A DNA stretch of 64,000 bases from Nephrocerus scutellatus (taxonomy: Eukaryota; Arthropoda; Insecta; Diptera; Pipunculidae): contig OX352761.1 of the NCBI GenBank assembly GCA_947095585.1, forward strand, positions 129,052,277 through 129,116,276. The letters are read 5' to 3'. A program made the position numbers and the translations under genes. Below, piece by piece: positions 1 to 13,131 of the stretch (positions within the stretch are counted from its first letter, which is position 1; every line of letters starts with the position of its first letter). The notes beneath the pieces were generated by a model that saw only the letters and a list, made by a program, of their open reading frames with translations, did not search any database and was not told the origin of the DNA.

Positions 1-1908
1 TAATGTAAAGTCCTATATGTCTCTTCACATTAAAACGCTACGTACACCGCAGGAGTTGAAAATAGACCCCCCCTCCCATATTTTTTTTTCACGAAATTAA
101 CCAATGAATAAACACTTTAAGTATTTTTCACCTTAACGGATACACCCTGTATATGTATATAGAATTTTTCAAGTGTGGTACCTTAAAAAAATGGGAATAT
201 CTCTAAAATATCTTGAATAATAATAATATCTTAGATAACGTTCCTAACTAAACAAATGTTGTTCCTATAACATGTACTACCTCCCATTTCAGAGACATTG
301 CTATTTTTTTAACATCATAAAATTATTTTTGGCAACCCGACTGTGCCTAACACTTGGGAGTGGGGAACTTTCAAAAAACACTCTGTTTAGTTTGCCCTAC
401 AATTCTGCAAAATTTCATTGCTATATGTGCTATATTTACTACTTTTGCACAATTTTCCTGAACTTGCTTGCTTAAATTTCTACATCTTCTATTAAAAAAT
501 CATGAGGCTGCTGATGCCTTACTTACCTGACACCAAATGAGGCATCATAAGGCCTCCACCACATTTTCTTTAGCGTCCTGCAAGACCATTTAGTCCTTTT
601 TTGCTTCATTTATAGATTTTGAGCTTTAAAGATTTCCTCTAGGATTTCCTTTTGCTTAAGGCGACCCACTTTTCTGCTGGATTATGTCGGTGCGGATTCC
701 ACTGCATTGCATGTTTGGAACCGGTTTTATTTTTTTTGTCTGACCAATTTTTTCGTTTGATTTTGAAGCTGCAAATAAGATATATATTCAGAAATTTTGC
801 TACTAATATACTGGCTACAATTGACAGAAAATAACTTACTGCTCTAGTGCCTCATTAATGTACTGTTTACGACTACATGTTCCTCCATTTCAATCAAACG
901 AAGTGAAGTTTTTATTGCTAACTGTTTCGATCTCATTGCTGTTATACTGGCAGGTAAACTTCACGTTCTCGTTAAATCTGCCCTACTAAGAAGAGCTATG
1001 CCGTAGGGCACCGGCCAACCCTTACACATTCAACGCACCGGATTTATTCCATTATTTACAATTGATTTTGCAATTCCTTTCCATACAATATCAGATTATT
1101 GTTTATATTTTGCAATTCGTTTATATTTGCCAGCGCCGCATTGCTTACTTAAGCTGAGCCAACAAGCGAGCAGTGAGCCTTATTCACTTCGATTATATCC
1201 TTAGTCCTAATTCCGGTGCGGGCGGCTCAGGGTTTGTTCCAATACTTCGCATAGAACATGAGGGAAAATACATATTATATTCGTATATAATTTCTGATTG
1301 TCTTCGCTTAACGAACCTTTTATTCTGAGTGCTTTCGCAGGGACGCACTCGTGGTACCCACAATACAAGCGCGTAACCATACACGCATCGTTCGCATTCG
1401 ATTACTGTTATTTGCAGGATACTCTTCTGCTCGATGAATAAATCCCCACGTTCCGATATGAAACAAATAAGTATTTACTTAAATCAAAATTAAATATTTG
1501 CTAATACACTTAATGTTAGTATTTTTTGTTCGTGTGAGTTCGTGCGTGCGTTTCTGGAGAAGCGATAAGACCTTCAAGGTTTTCATTTTTTGATTGTTTA
1601 CCTATAGGACGAGTTGTAGTTTTATTTGTGTAAGGTGTGCCTCGTTTGCCTGGAGTTTCTAATACGAAATTTGCACCTCGTTGTTTCTATTTACGTAAAA
1701 TTGTAATTTTTTCTGAAGAAATAATTTATTTTATTTAAAAATTAAACTAATAATTACCTCTTGAACAAAACTGAGAGATCATTCAACGTGTATTGCATGT
1801 AATTCACAAAACTCACTTATTTAATACTAACTTTTGAAGGCGCTTTGCTAATAACAAAAACCCACAACAAAAAAAATAAGTCAAATCCACTCCACCCATA
1901 ACATCTTA
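1..1908. other. AT-rich intergenic sequence
   Basis: No gene is seen. GGATACACCCTGTATAT near 137-153 resembles the ACAGGGTG-type transposon end also found in element E (6395, 60960), so a decayed element may end here. AACCGGTT at 719-726 is a Grainyhead-like octamer without context. Confidence 0.5.
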
Positions 1909-2740
1909 ATGCTTAAGCAATCTGGATTCCGCCAGAAACATAGAAGCATAACAGCCGTAATAGGCATATCAGATGGAATACGTCATGATCTAGATGAAGG
2001 AAACGTCTCATACCTTGTACTGCTAGCGTTTGATACTGTCCTCCACTCAACACTATGCCAAAAACTGTCTCGACATTTTAGTTTCGAACATAGCGCTGTG
2101 AATTTGATATTTTCATATCTGACAAGCATATTTCAGACAGTCGAAATTAATAAAGTCCTGTCAAACTTTTTTCCTACAACCAGTGGAGTTCCTCAGGAAT
2201 CTATTTTAGGACCATTATTATTTTCCATGTTTGTAAATTAAGTCCCATCTATTGTACGCTAATGATACTCAGCTCGTTTTAAGTCGTCCGCTGGGCTTAA
2301 TCGAGCATTCTGTGAGTTGTATAAATGAAGATCTATCAAATAAAGCGTTGTGGTCGAATCGTAATGGTTTAATGCTAAATGCTAAAAAATCTAAAAGCAT
2401 AGTCATTTTTAAGCAGCAGTTTGATCTATCATATTTTCCTGTAGTCACATTCAATAACACTCCTATAGACTATGTTGAAAAGATTAAAAACCTTGGGATA
2501 ACTTTTAGTCGTAATTTGGCATGTGACACTCACATTAATGTAGCAGTAGAAAACACTTATGCCGTGCTTCGTACTTTGTGGGCTACGTTCTTTCACTCCT
2601 TTAGAAACTAGAATTTTACTATCAAAAACATTAGCTGTACCAGTCTTGACATATGGTTGCGTAGCTGCTGCTACGTATCTCAGTGGAAACTTAATGTTGA
2701 TTTTAATGCCATAATAAAATAAACTTTGTTTAAGGCGATT
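1909..2740 (+). pseudogene. LINE reverse transcriptase fragment (Jockey/CR1-like)
   Basis: The translated pieces show QSGFRQKHRSI, then SGVPQESILGPLLFSMFVN, then YANDTQLVLSRP. The last is the catalytic YADD block with Asp changed to Asn. They end with KNLGITFSRN and VPVLTYGC. There is a frame break between 2241 and 2252 and another near 2611. The palm's first aspartate block (FSKAFD) is shortened to LAFDTV. Both ends are truncated, and a SINE body follows directly. It is inactive. Confidence 0.85.
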
Positions 2741-2744
2741 TGAT

Positions 2745-2925
2745 CATGTATCCTCTCGCGAATGTCTGACAAACATTGTGAGAATAATAACTTGTCACGG
2801 AAAGCTTCTTAATCCGCCGTTCGGTCCGGCCTTAAATTGTAGGTCCCTTCCATTTGTGTCCAAAAATATAGATGCACAACACAAATGGTCGCAAGAAGAA
2901 GAATGAATGAATGAATGAATGAAAT
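2745..2925 (+). repeat. SINE body, 5' truncated, with GAAT tail
   Basis: It shares TCTCGCGAATG, AATAACTTGTCACGG, TTAAATTGTAGGTCCC and CACAAATGGTCGC with the complete SINE at 32785-33063. It lacks the tRNA-like head and ends in (GAAT)n. It abuts the LINE fragment upstream. Confidence 0.8.
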
Positions 2926-3039
2926 TATTTTTAATTGCTATCCACAACCGATTTAATGTTCCGTCATACTAATTTTTTTTTTGTTTTTTTATAATTTGCG
3001 CTCGCGAAAATGGGTTCCCTTATTATGTTCGGCTATATG

Positions 3040-3930
3040 CTTGGCACAGCGTTGGCGTTAAGAAGAGGAGAAGAAAAGAGAAGATGTCTATGAGCTTGTG
3101 TTTTGACGAGTATTGCGGTTGAATTTAAGGAGAGGTGGGATGCAGCTGGCTATTTCTCTGAAGCGCCGCTGCTGGAAGAAGCGATAAGACAGTGAAAAGC
3201 AGGAAACATTTATTTGGTGTTCAAGCGAATCTATTGATTTCACCATGTTTTCGTCGCCGATAAGTTTTATCGCACGGTTTTGTATTCTATCTAGCTGATG
3301 CAAGCTAGTTTTAGGCGCACCAGACCGGATATGACAATTGTACTCAAATTTATGGCGTATATAAGCCTTGTAGATAGTAGCCAGATCAGAGGGAGTGAAA
3401 TATTTCTTGCACCGGGTTAGAAAACCTAAACATTTTGCAGCATTTTTGGCGACGGTAAATACGTGGTCATTCCAACGAAGCTTGTCATTAATGCAACCGA
3501 GAATTGAAAGTTTTCAGTTTCCTCGATGCAAGTGGCATTCATGGATAATGGCATGGGATTTAGGTTTCGCTTAGACCACAGGAGACATCTTTGGGTTTTG
3601 GAAGGTTTAAATTCTGCACGATTGATTTCTCCCCATTTTATTATGCTGTCAAGGTCAGAATTTAACGTTCTCAACATACGTAGTTGATTGAGTTCCACAT
3701 GAGAAGCGGAGGTACGTTCCTCAAACTTATATGAGAATCTGAGAGTGCTGTCGCCAGCGAAAGAGTGAATTGGATTAGAAGTCACAAATAAGAAATCATT
3801 AATAAAAATGATAAAAAGTATCGGGGACAAAACAGAACAGAACCTGGGGAACACCAGCATTTATGTGATGTATTTCAGGTTTTAAGCCGTCCAATAGAAC
3901 TTGAATTGAGCGGTCCGAAATTACAGCTTC
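3040..3930 (-). pseudogene. LINE family A, 3' part of reverse transcriptase
   Basis: Read on the minus strand it shows LSPILFIIFINDFL, SNPIHSFAGDSTLRFS (the YADD block as FAGD), SIIKWGEINRAEF and, after frame breaks, LDRIQNRAIKLIGD. These are CR1/Jockey-group features. The 3' end (GCTGTGCCAAGC in element sense) is shared with the copies at 30460 and 62080. It is truncated at the 5' end and frameshifted near 3430-3510. Confidence 0.88.
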
Positions 3931-5264
3931 TAATCCTATGAAGTATAATTGCAACTGTATAAAACTGAGTATTCACATATTTGCTCACTTACAATATTCT
4001 AGCTGCGTTATGACGCTCGCTTGTTTAATTTTTTGTTTTATGAAACACAACAAGATAGTCCACTGCTCAAAGATAAGGATCGCAAAAAGCAATTTTATTG
4101 CATTACATTTTTCCATCATTCCGAAGGATACTCTGGCTGAGAATACTCTCTATGCCTTAAGTCACTTTTGATTGGGACTCACGTACAATGAAACTAATGC
4201 GGAACTATAACTAACGGTAGTAAGGAACCTCGTTCATTTGTTAGTTACTTTAATCTTGGTGCAACAGTGAGAGAGTATATAGGGCGATTTAGGGCTGTTA
4301 GCCCGCAGACGGACATACTAATGGCCGTCTGTCAGGGCGCCCCAGAACGTAACTTTCTTTTATATCGATGTTAAAATATGCATGTACTATGAGTGAATAC
4401 AACCTGTCGCCATTTCGTATATAATATGACTTAATTTATGTGTATGTATATCTGAGTGTGGGTGCTACAAATCGAACACAATCGCATATTTGCCGCAATA
4501 ATATTGTCTCTGATGGTGCAGCAATATGGCGGATACACAGACTAATAAAATGCCACAGATTGACTCTGGGAGTAGTATCTACCGCCAATTGTCCAATTCT
4601 TTTGCTTCATTCTGGCTAGTTGGCATTTTGCAATCTCTTGTCCTATCCAGCAAGCATTCCGTTTGACCACAATCAAAAGAAGAGATATTGCCACAACGCG
4701 AATTACTTTCTGGCAATAAATTTACCGCTTGGAATGCAATTACGTTTCGTCCGATTGGCGCGAAAGGTGTCCGATGGTTGCCATCTGATGTTACCGGCAA
4801 CAAAGGAAAGCAAATGAACAAACGCAACGTGTTCCACCGCGTCGTCCATGAGTTCATTGATGGCGAAGCGAAGCTCAAGTTTAAGCTTATTCTCTTCTGC
4901 TCTTCCGCTTTTTGTGGCACAGATTTTTACGATGGTTGTGTTGTTTGCTATTCATTTCTATCCTTCTACTGATGCTGCTGATGATGAGGATATTGGTTTT
5001 TCTTTATGTTTTTTGTTTTGTTTTTGTTTTATTTTTGAGCTCTGATTATCTTTGTAACGGGCGGCGAATGACCGTTTGCTATGCGTGGTAATTGCATTTT
5101 CCGGGCCAATGATGAAGTCTAGAGAATGCGACATTCGGTGCTAGTCACTCGTACTACTAGTTTACGCCCGGAGGATGATTTAAATTTTAATTAAGTCATT
5201 GCGAGTTATCACAGCTATGGTTATGAATGACACACAGAAAGCGTTGTAAGATTAAAAAATTATT
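3931..5264. other. Intergenic, no recognised gene
   Basis: Between about 4580 and 4970 both strands carry open frames of 94-113 codons in a block with more G+C than its neighbours. Neither translation shows a domain, signal or splice context that I recognise. The rest is AT-rich. Confidence 0.4.
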
Positions 5265-5545
5265 ATGTCTTTTTACGAGGGTGGTTTGATAAGTCAGTGA
5301 CTTTTTGCATTTCCCGCGCAGTAACTATAAAAACGCAACAATGCTTCCGTCTACTAGACTAGATAGATTACTTTTGAGCAAGCTGCGTCATTTAATTTGT
5401 GTTTGACAGCCCCTGAAAGCCACTTGAATTTTAACAAAAATTTAAAAAAATGAATTTCGTGCGCTGAATTTCAAAGGAGTGTTTGGCGATAGCATTTTGG
5501 CGAAGGAAGAAGTGCTGTGCATGCACGTGTGTAGTCCTTATGACA
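5265..5545 (+). mobile_element. Possible mariner 5' end
   Basis: TACGAGGGTGGTTTGATAAG followed by CCCGCGC and about 150 nt later AATGAATTTCG resembles the terminal repeat and leader of insect mariner elements as I remember them. No transposase domain is readable downstream, where another repeat begins at 5545. This is a guess on limited sequence. Confidence 0.35.
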
Positions 5546-5850
5546 AAAATTAGTCCCATTAAATTCTGACTGGTAGAAGCCGAGATATACGAGCTCCTAC
5601 CAAAAACGTTCCACTACTCCCCCTCACCACTTAGGGGTAGTAACCCCTATGAATGAAAAAATTACGCCATCGAAAGCCGAGCGCTAACCAATTGTATTAA
5701 AACAAGTCCCATCAAATTTTGACTGGTAGAAGCCGAGATATACGACACGGCAAACAATCGTACAAACGTACAAATGTACACAAGTTCACTGAAAATTTTT
5801 GCATGTCCTTTGAATATAAGCTTCGCTCTTCTGGCTCACAATAAATCCTT
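5545..5850 (-). repeat. Dispersed repeat family D, copy 1
   Basis: In element sense it starts GAGCCAGAAGAGCGAAGC, runs through TTGCCGTGTCGTATATCTCG and ends past TTGGTTAGCGCTCGGC. The block TATATCTCGGCTTCTACCAG occurs twice in this copy. The family also occurs at 20150, 29605, 38203 and 39885. The GGTTAGCGCTCGGCTTGCGA block resembles a tRNA D-arm, but no box B is present. Confidence 0.82.
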
Positions 5851-5854
5851 TATA

Positions 5855-6475
5855 TAAACGAGTTTTCCCAGTCAGAGTAAACTCAGGATGACTAGGGTTC
5901 AAGGTAGTTAAGGGCGTTACAATAAATTTTTATCTGTGTAATTCCTTTATTCAATTCAGCGTTTATTTCGATGTATTTCGGGGGTAATATATATAAGTAG
6001 CCTGGGCGACGTAAACCTTAATGGCGAGAGCCTTGATGACGAGAGAATTGATGACGTGAGCCTCGTTGTGTTGTTGGAGTGAGCCTTGACGACGTGAAAC
6101 TTTTTGAAGTGAGCCTTGATGTGAGCTATGACAAGAGCCTGGGTGACGTGAGCTTTGACGTGGGTCTTGACGTTGGCCTGGGTGACGTGAGCCTTGACGT
6201 CGGTCTGGGTGGCATGTGCCTTGAGAACATTTACGTGAGCCTTGGCGGTCTGTTAACATAATGGGATCCAAACAGTAATAAAGGGAGATCAGTCTGCTTG
6301 CGTGCTCGCTCTTTTTTTGCAAAATTCTAAGTGACGTACCTCGCTGTGAATGGTACGGTGGCGTGATGTTGTTTTGTTGTCGTTAGCTGCACAGGGTGCA
6401 CCCGAATTAAGGGAAAAATTATGTTACTTGTTTTGTATAAACAAAATTCAGCCACAAGAATTTTATTCCTCACAG
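5855..6475 (+). mobile_element. Element E, copy 1, with internal GTGAGCCTTGACG repeat
   Basis: The 5' part (CTCAGGATGACTAGGGTTCA, GTTACAATAAA) and 3' part (ACGGTGGCGTGAT, ACAGGGTGCACCCGAATT, then CTTGTTTTGTATAAAC) match an inverted copy at 60880-61795. The middle (about 6000-6240) is a degenerate tandem array of GTGAGCCTTGACG-like units. TGTAACGG at the start of the other copy and the AATAAA recall an LTR. The middle array recalls Helitron/DINE-type elements. The class is undecided. Confidence 0.78.
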
Positions 6476-9400
6476 AATTAATATAGAATTAGACAAAAAG
6501 AAATAAAGGTTTTCGTATTCGCTTTTCCACACGCAACATGGCTTAGGTAGTCCAACCAATTGTACTCTACCAATAATGAATTGACCCATCAAGTATGGCA
6601 AGAGAACAAGCGAGTTGATCTCCAGAATTCGATCCAGTATGTTCGAGTATTGCCATTGTATTCCAGAGTTTTGGCAATCACTACGTGTCACTGATGGACA
6701 ATAATTACCCATGCTTTTACTTAACAGGAAATAACACAACATAACAGGTTTTGCAGAAGTTCCATTCCAAAAAAGAAAATTATAATGATACTCTCATACA
6801 CATTACACGATTGTCTAACTCTGAAGAAGCTATTTTACAACGACTTAAAAGAGCTTTTGACTTGATTTGCAAAAGGCTCCAAACTCTAAAGTTCATATAA
6901 AATAAAAGGGACCAAAAGTATGCTCTTTAGAGCTAAATCAGAATCTTTCAAAAAAAATTAAAAAAAATATGACTTGGACTTTTAAATTATATCTTACCCT
7001 ATTAGATCGCGCACTTACTGTTCCGAAAACTCATAGTAAAATGAGAAATATTTCAACAATTTGCCACGACATACAGCATGTTCAGATAGTAGCATCGACT
7101 TCTCCAATATTGCTTATGAAAATAACGCTTCGACTGCATCACTCCAACCTAAAATACAGTCGGTTGTTGTCAAGCCATTTTTGGTATCAGAATATTGAAC
7201 AAACCAGGAAACAACACAACAACAAATTTGTCTCTATCATCAGATGCGGCATCAGGCGTGATCACATTTTGCCAGCAGCTTCACTTGTGTGTTTTCCCTA
7301 AATTTCCTCTGTAGTTCAGTTCACATAATGATGGCAATAATGTCTGCTCACCGACTTTCGCGCAGTATAGCAGAACACGTGCAGCATTTGTCTTGTCCTC
7401 TTACATTGGGATCCAGCTTTTGCAACTATTTGCTATAGCGGACCAAATCGATATGTGCCTTATGTTGATACTTCCCAGACTAAACTACCATTAATGCACA
7501 CGGGGGTAGTTTATAGCGTGTAAAATGATAAAATTGATGAAAATAGAAACTCCGAGATTACAGAGTAATAATTATTATGGACAAACGGTGTACACAGTGT
7601 AGCATATCGAGCCTACCAGGGAACTGCCAGCTTGTTAATTGAAATCAATAACTGAACATTGAATCGAAGCCAAATAAACGACAAAACATGTAGCCACCAC
7701 CACCCCACTCAAATGCAGGTTGCCATCAGTTTATTATGACTGGACATTGGTGTCATTGATTCGAACATAAAGGACATTCATAGCATGGATACCACCTTGT
7801 GTTCCGGTGACATCGCCATCGCTTTGCCACTGTAACCGCATTGAAGGCAACAAAATTATGCTTGCAACTTGAAAGCGACCATCATTCTTCGTACACTGCT
7901 ATTCGTATGTTTGTGTGTGAGCTGTGCTCTTTGTCATTTCAACCTTGTTGCTGCTGCCGATCTGCAGCTTAACATCAAAAGCAATACATAGATATACATA
8001 TTATATATATACTCTATACTCGTACACTGCGCCTACCGATAGATAGTACCTACCTACACAATGATTTGGCATGACCAGCTTATGTTAGTAGAAGGTTCGT
8101 GGACATCACCGTGTGGTCAACTGATTGGGACCAAAACCATTACAAAATACCGCAACATCGGAACTCAGTGGCAACAACTTGATAAAGCTAAATAGAGTAA
8201 TGGTTCTGCTGATCGAAGTACAACACGAGGCACCACAGCATAGCAAAGGAGTAAATTTGTCCACCGCCTATCGCTTCGTTTTGAAAAACATCAGGTGGGT
8301 GAATTTTAGTTTGTTGTTGGATAATATATATATAAATGTATATATATATATTGACGACACCTACACAAGTAGTGTAGATTAATAATTTAAGTTCAAAGCT
8401 ACGAGTACATCGTACATTTTACCTAAAAAAACGCATTTATTTTAAATGCATATTTTCGTTAAAGACAAAAAAGATGAATCGGCAACAGGTTGCTTGCTTA
8501 TAATATAAATATATGTGTTAAAAAACTATATAAAAAAAGATGTTGTTGATACTATTTATTATGAGGTGGCAAATAAAATACTCAACAACTCTTACAGTCG
8601 ATAAACTTCTAGAAGCAATTTTCTCCATCAGTGCATTTGTCTATAAATAATTTCCTAATTGTGTGCCTGGAAATGTTAAAACAACCAGTAAAAGTTTGTA
8701 CTTATTTCTTTAAAGCAATAAGATCGTCCATTATGTCCGTCCGATACGACAATACCGAGTTCGACAGACAGCCAGACGGACACACACACAGCAATCTACC
8801 ATAATCAATTAACGTATCTACCGCACACATCTCTTGGTCCTACCGAGAGCTTGAGAGTTAATTTATACTAGAAGTCCTTTTATGTTTCAGTCGTCGTGTA
8901 CATTTACATAAGCCACCCATTCCCCCATGGGAACTACCTTCACTCCATCCTACCAAGCAACATTTAATTGATTGTCTTGTCAATATTTCATCTTATAGAC
9001 GGCAAGCCAGAGGTCTGCATTGAGCCTGCTCTCAACCTACCTGCCTCTCTACACAAAATGCGGGTACTTTTATTAGAACAGAGACGACCTGAATCCTCAT
9101 GTTGTTACAAATTTGAATTCCCTGTAATAGCGTGAGATCATACTCTCTGGAAAATTATGTCCTTTTTGCGTAGTTCAAGTGGCTATGGCCTAGACACGAC
9201 TATGTTTATACTCTGGCTCTGGTGTGGTAATGTTGTTTGGCATTCCTTTGAAATGCATGTTGCATTCGCTCGAGACCGCACCTGCAGGCCGAAGAACTGA
9301 CCAAAGCACTAGTAATGTTTTGGTGATACGTATAGAAGCAAGCATGTAAGTTGTAGCAGATTTTTTGCTTGCTCCTCGAAGTACTATACTGGATACTCTC

Positions 9401-11869
9401 CGGTACCCACTCAAGTACTCTGTTAAGCATAATGCAGTCGAATTTGAAAAACATTAAATTGTTTGTCTCAATGAGGCGGTGTAATAGTTCAGGAAGCACA
9501 AAATCTAAAGAATTGCTATGGGTGAAGTTTGTTGTGAATAAATAATTATCAGTCTAACTTAATGTGTATGTTAGAGCAATTAAGTTATCGCCCATTGGTC
9601 GAAATTCGACCATCTCTCTGTACTCTATGCAATCCTCCATACGGTCACTGATCCGCCCCACCCACCATCTACCCACTCCCTCGCCCTACACCACCCATCC
9701 CCAACCACCCAACAACCTCACTCAAGCCCTCCACCACTGTATTTCTGTTCTATCAAAAATTTGAACGTTGAACTCATAGTAACTGCTCTAAACGCTAAAA
9801 TGAACGATAATAGATAACGTCTTTGTTTCCAATTTTTTCATTGATAACACTAAAGCTCATCAATAGCTACAAAAAAAAAATAAAAAAAAATCGGTAGACA
9901 AAAAGAGGAGAGGAGGAGGAGAAAACTGTTCTTAACTGTTATGCCTTTGACTATTTATATATAGAAGATGTAACAGAGGACATTTTTTTGGAAAAAAATA
10001 TTTGATTTGGAAAAATTCAAGAATTTACGGTCTGCATTGGAGAACAACTTCTCCCTGATTCTTACGGAAAAACAAACATGAAACTAAAATGAAGTTAGTC
10101 CAAATGCTTTAATCAATGGATCATGGTCAGGGAGGGAACACTACAAAAAAAAACCTGACCCAAAAAATGTTACAAATAATGACGAAGTGAGCTTTCTAAA
10201 CTTCTTGGCTACTCTATTGAACAATTCGGAATTTCAGGAACTTGTTGACGTATATTTTGAAGGGCTGTGGATTAAACATTTCGGAAAACATGAAGTCGAA
10301 CAAATTCACTCCACATCTATGTCATTCTCTGATAAAAGAAGGATTTGAAATGTTGGGTTCTACATGAAAATAGTTTTAAAACACATCTGTTGTTTGAAAC
10401 TGAAACGAGTGTTTGCCTTGGTGATATAAGAACCTGCGATTTGAGAACGGATTTATAAAGAGCTTCTGCCGTAGTAAAATTCAAAGAAAAGAGTTAAAGC
10501 TGCAGTATTTCGGCTATTCTCCAAAGAATCAAGAGATGAAGTAATGGTTTTATCGTCAATCATACGGCCAAATTTTCCTGAATTCTATCAAGATAATGCA
10601 AATGCGTTTTTGAAGAGGAATATGAATAATATGAATATTAATAATTTTTTTTAACCATTTGTCTGTATGTATTATATGATTTGAACTCACCACCTTTTGT
10701 TAACAGCTGACTATGTCGTCTAGTGTGCTACTAAATAATATGGACAAACCAATAGATACATTGAATGTATCTGCTACATACTATCTTGGCCGAATGAATT
10801 TTTGTAGCTGATAGACTAAATGGATAAAGCTGAGAATAAACCCAATTGAGTATTGAGCGTAAACCACATACAATGCTAACCTTATCAGTATAAGCACAGT
10901 AAATTTTTCCGCTCGGAAAAAAACTCCAAAAAACTCACGAATTTTTTTGAAAAATAAAAAACTTTAAATTTATATGGTTTTACAGTTATTACTTAAAAAT
11001 ACTAAAAGATACTTAAAACTAGTTACAAAAAAGAACAAAATAAAATTATAACAAAAACGGACATGGTGCAATTCCTACACAAAGCTTTAACCAAAGTCAC
11101 CCTGTTATATCCATTAATCGTTGCGTGGCCACACAGGCACGGAAATGAAAGTCATGCCAATGAACGTTGTGGCTACACGTAACGAAGCATTTGTGTGCAT
11201 GTTTGCCAATTTGTTGTTGTTTATATATAGCTATATAGAACGTTAATGCTTGCGCCGAAAGTCATATTTTATAGATGACTGTCGGTGAATTTTCAGTGGT
11301 CTCAAGCTATCTCATTCCAACTCACTAAAAAACCTACCTGTTTCGTTGGACATGACTGTCGTTCCAATGCCATTGTGGCCAACCTCTTACAGTTGAATGT
11401 CTGTCACACCCATCAAGTGGAACTACCAGCATCTGCTGGGGATGTTTAAAATAAAATCTCGGTTGGGTACGTTACTGCAGTATCTCTGGTTTGCATTTCT
11501 ATTACCCAAATATATGTCGGCTTAGTTTGTCCACTGTCTTTCTAGCAACATTGTAGATTATGGGCAATTTGCACGAGTTCAACATTCGAAGTACGGATGA
11601 TTGCGATAAATCCGCCGTAGGTTCGAGAACTATATTTGAGAGGTATATGTAAAATTTGGTCTTATACACGTCTGGTAAAAAAGAACCTTCACGTCCCTTC
11701 TTCACTCAAGACTGGTTATGTAGAGGTGCATAACTATTTGTAGGCGTAAATATACTTACTTTTATTGGCTGGACTTGAAATTGTTCCAGGTTGACACTTG
11801 AGTAAGAAACTAGCCAATGTGCATTACAACATATGATAATATGAGCAGAATATATTAAAAAAGCCTCGG
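6476..11869. other. Intergenic, nothing recognised
   Basis: Only short open frames without recognisable domains, plus AT runs and short dinucleotide tracts (for example 8315-8350). Around 10010-10640 there are coding-like words in several frames but no motif I can name. Confidence 0.4.
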
Positions 11870-12175
11870 TCAATTGTAACAGTTTAGGTAATGTTAGGTT
11901 AAGGTAGCTGTCAGTGGAACCGACACGCTTAGACCAGTAATGGTTCATTGTGATACCACACGGATCAGGAAGCATTTAATTTCTTCCACCTACTCGATGA
12001 ACCAATTAGAGCTTAGTGTGAAGCGTAGGAGATTACCAATGCCAATGTTGATGAGATCATTAGTGACGTTGTAAAAGAAACCTCCCATATGATGGTAGCA
12101 GCTAATTACAACATGGATTGGCGCAGAATTGATGAACGACAACAGCGTAAGATACGATCTGTTAATTATCTTCAA
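11870..12175 (-). pseudogene. LINE family C, 3' end
   Basis: The minus-strand frame shows GGFFYNVTNDLINIGIGNLL, which matches GAFLYNNTDDLINTDISSLL in the copy at 37875. A 3' UTR reading GATCCGTGTGGTATCACAAT follows. This is the extreme C-terminus and 3' UTR of an I-like LINE. The zinc-knuckle part upstream is missing. Confidence 0.75.
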
Positions 12176-12698
12176 ATTTTGAACTTTATTACAAAATCCA
12201 TACTCCTCTTCATATCATTAATTACACTAGGATCCGAGACTTATGGACTCAGCAAAATGAACTCTGAATTTTAAAGCTAGATATAAACGCTAGATAGGAC
12301 ACCAAAATTATGAAATGAATGAATTATATTGTCGATGTTTTTAACATAAGCCTTTTCAATAACTACAGAGTTCAGTCTGCTTAGATATAAGCAATTGTCC
12401 TATACGAAAGGAATACAGTTTTAGGGATAATGATAACTCAAATCTTCACTGCACACATTATTCCTTTATCTCAAGGGACCATCCATTTTCGGTGCATTTG
12501 TTTACCTCAAACTCACTTAAAAAATTCGAAATACTACGGTTGTTTTAAATGAAATATTTTCAAATTTTTCCATAAACCAATTTTTTTGGTGGAATATCTC
12601 GTTGAATTTTGTCATTATATATAATGGACAAACCAATCGCCCATAGGGCAGGCATGTTCTATTCAAAACAATATGAAAGTTTTGTAATTTTTTTTCTG

Positions 12699-12709
12699 TT
12701 TATTTTATT
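12699..12709 (-). terminator. Candidate poly(A) signals for the distal Gasp last exon
   Basis: TTTATT occurs twice, overlapping, on the plus strand, which is AATAAA on the minus strand. It lies about 370 nt past the stop codon of the distal last exon. The distance suits a fly 3' UTR. The surrounding sequence is very AT-rich, so chance occurrence is possible. Confidence 0.5.
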
Positions 12710-13076
12710 TTTACATTTTCTGACTTTGTAGTGTTTTTGTTGGTGTATTTACAAATTGTGTGAAAAATAAATTCTTCTATTGTGTTGTTGTGCAGTGGTA
12801 TAAAATAAGAAGAAAGAAAAAAATAAAAATAAATAAAAAAACGAAGCAAATTATTTACAGTTCATTTACGTACGATCCTGATCGTCCTTGTCAAGAAGTT
12901 ATGTTCTTTTGAATAGTTGTTAAAACGTTCGTCGTTGGCGTACCCTTGCGTTGCGTCATAGATTCGTTGTAGAATGTTCTTGATGTTGTGATTTTTGTGA
13001 ATTTTGATCCTATCCGTTACATACTCTCAGTCTTTTAAGTCAAGCTAAATGACGCCCGCCGTCCGCAAATGTCCTC

Positions 13077-13131
13077 TTAATATCCCAATTTTTTCAAAGC
13101 CTTAAGATCTACATCACCGTAGTAGTCCTCG
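13077..13131 (-). CDS. Gasp: Gasp alternative last exon, distal version (short tail)
   Basis: On the minus strand a pyrimidine-rich tract ending TTTTTGTAG precedes 55 nt of coding sequence that joins exon 4 in phase. It completes Cys218, then encodes EDYYGDVDLKALKKLGY and stops at TAA, 13079-13077. The first residues parallel the proximal last exon (EDYYGDLDLKSIRK), so it looks like a diverged duplicate of that exon. Its use would give a 235-residue protein without the Lys/Ala-rich tail. Two overlapping AATAAA signals lie about 370 nt downstream at 12699-12709. The acceptor, the exact phase, the homology to its twin and the nearby poly(A) signals all argue for a real exon. Expression cannot be seen. 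Confidence 0.86.

Noticed and set aside
4579..4972. Overlapping 113-codon minus and 94-codon plus frames
   Set aside because: No domain, signal or splice pattern on either strand. Overlapping open frames on both strands in a slightly GC-richer patch can arise by chance.
5963..6322. 119-codon minus frame and 60-codon plus frame (SLGDVSLDVG repeats)
   Set aside because: Both are translations of the decayed repeat inside element E copy 1.
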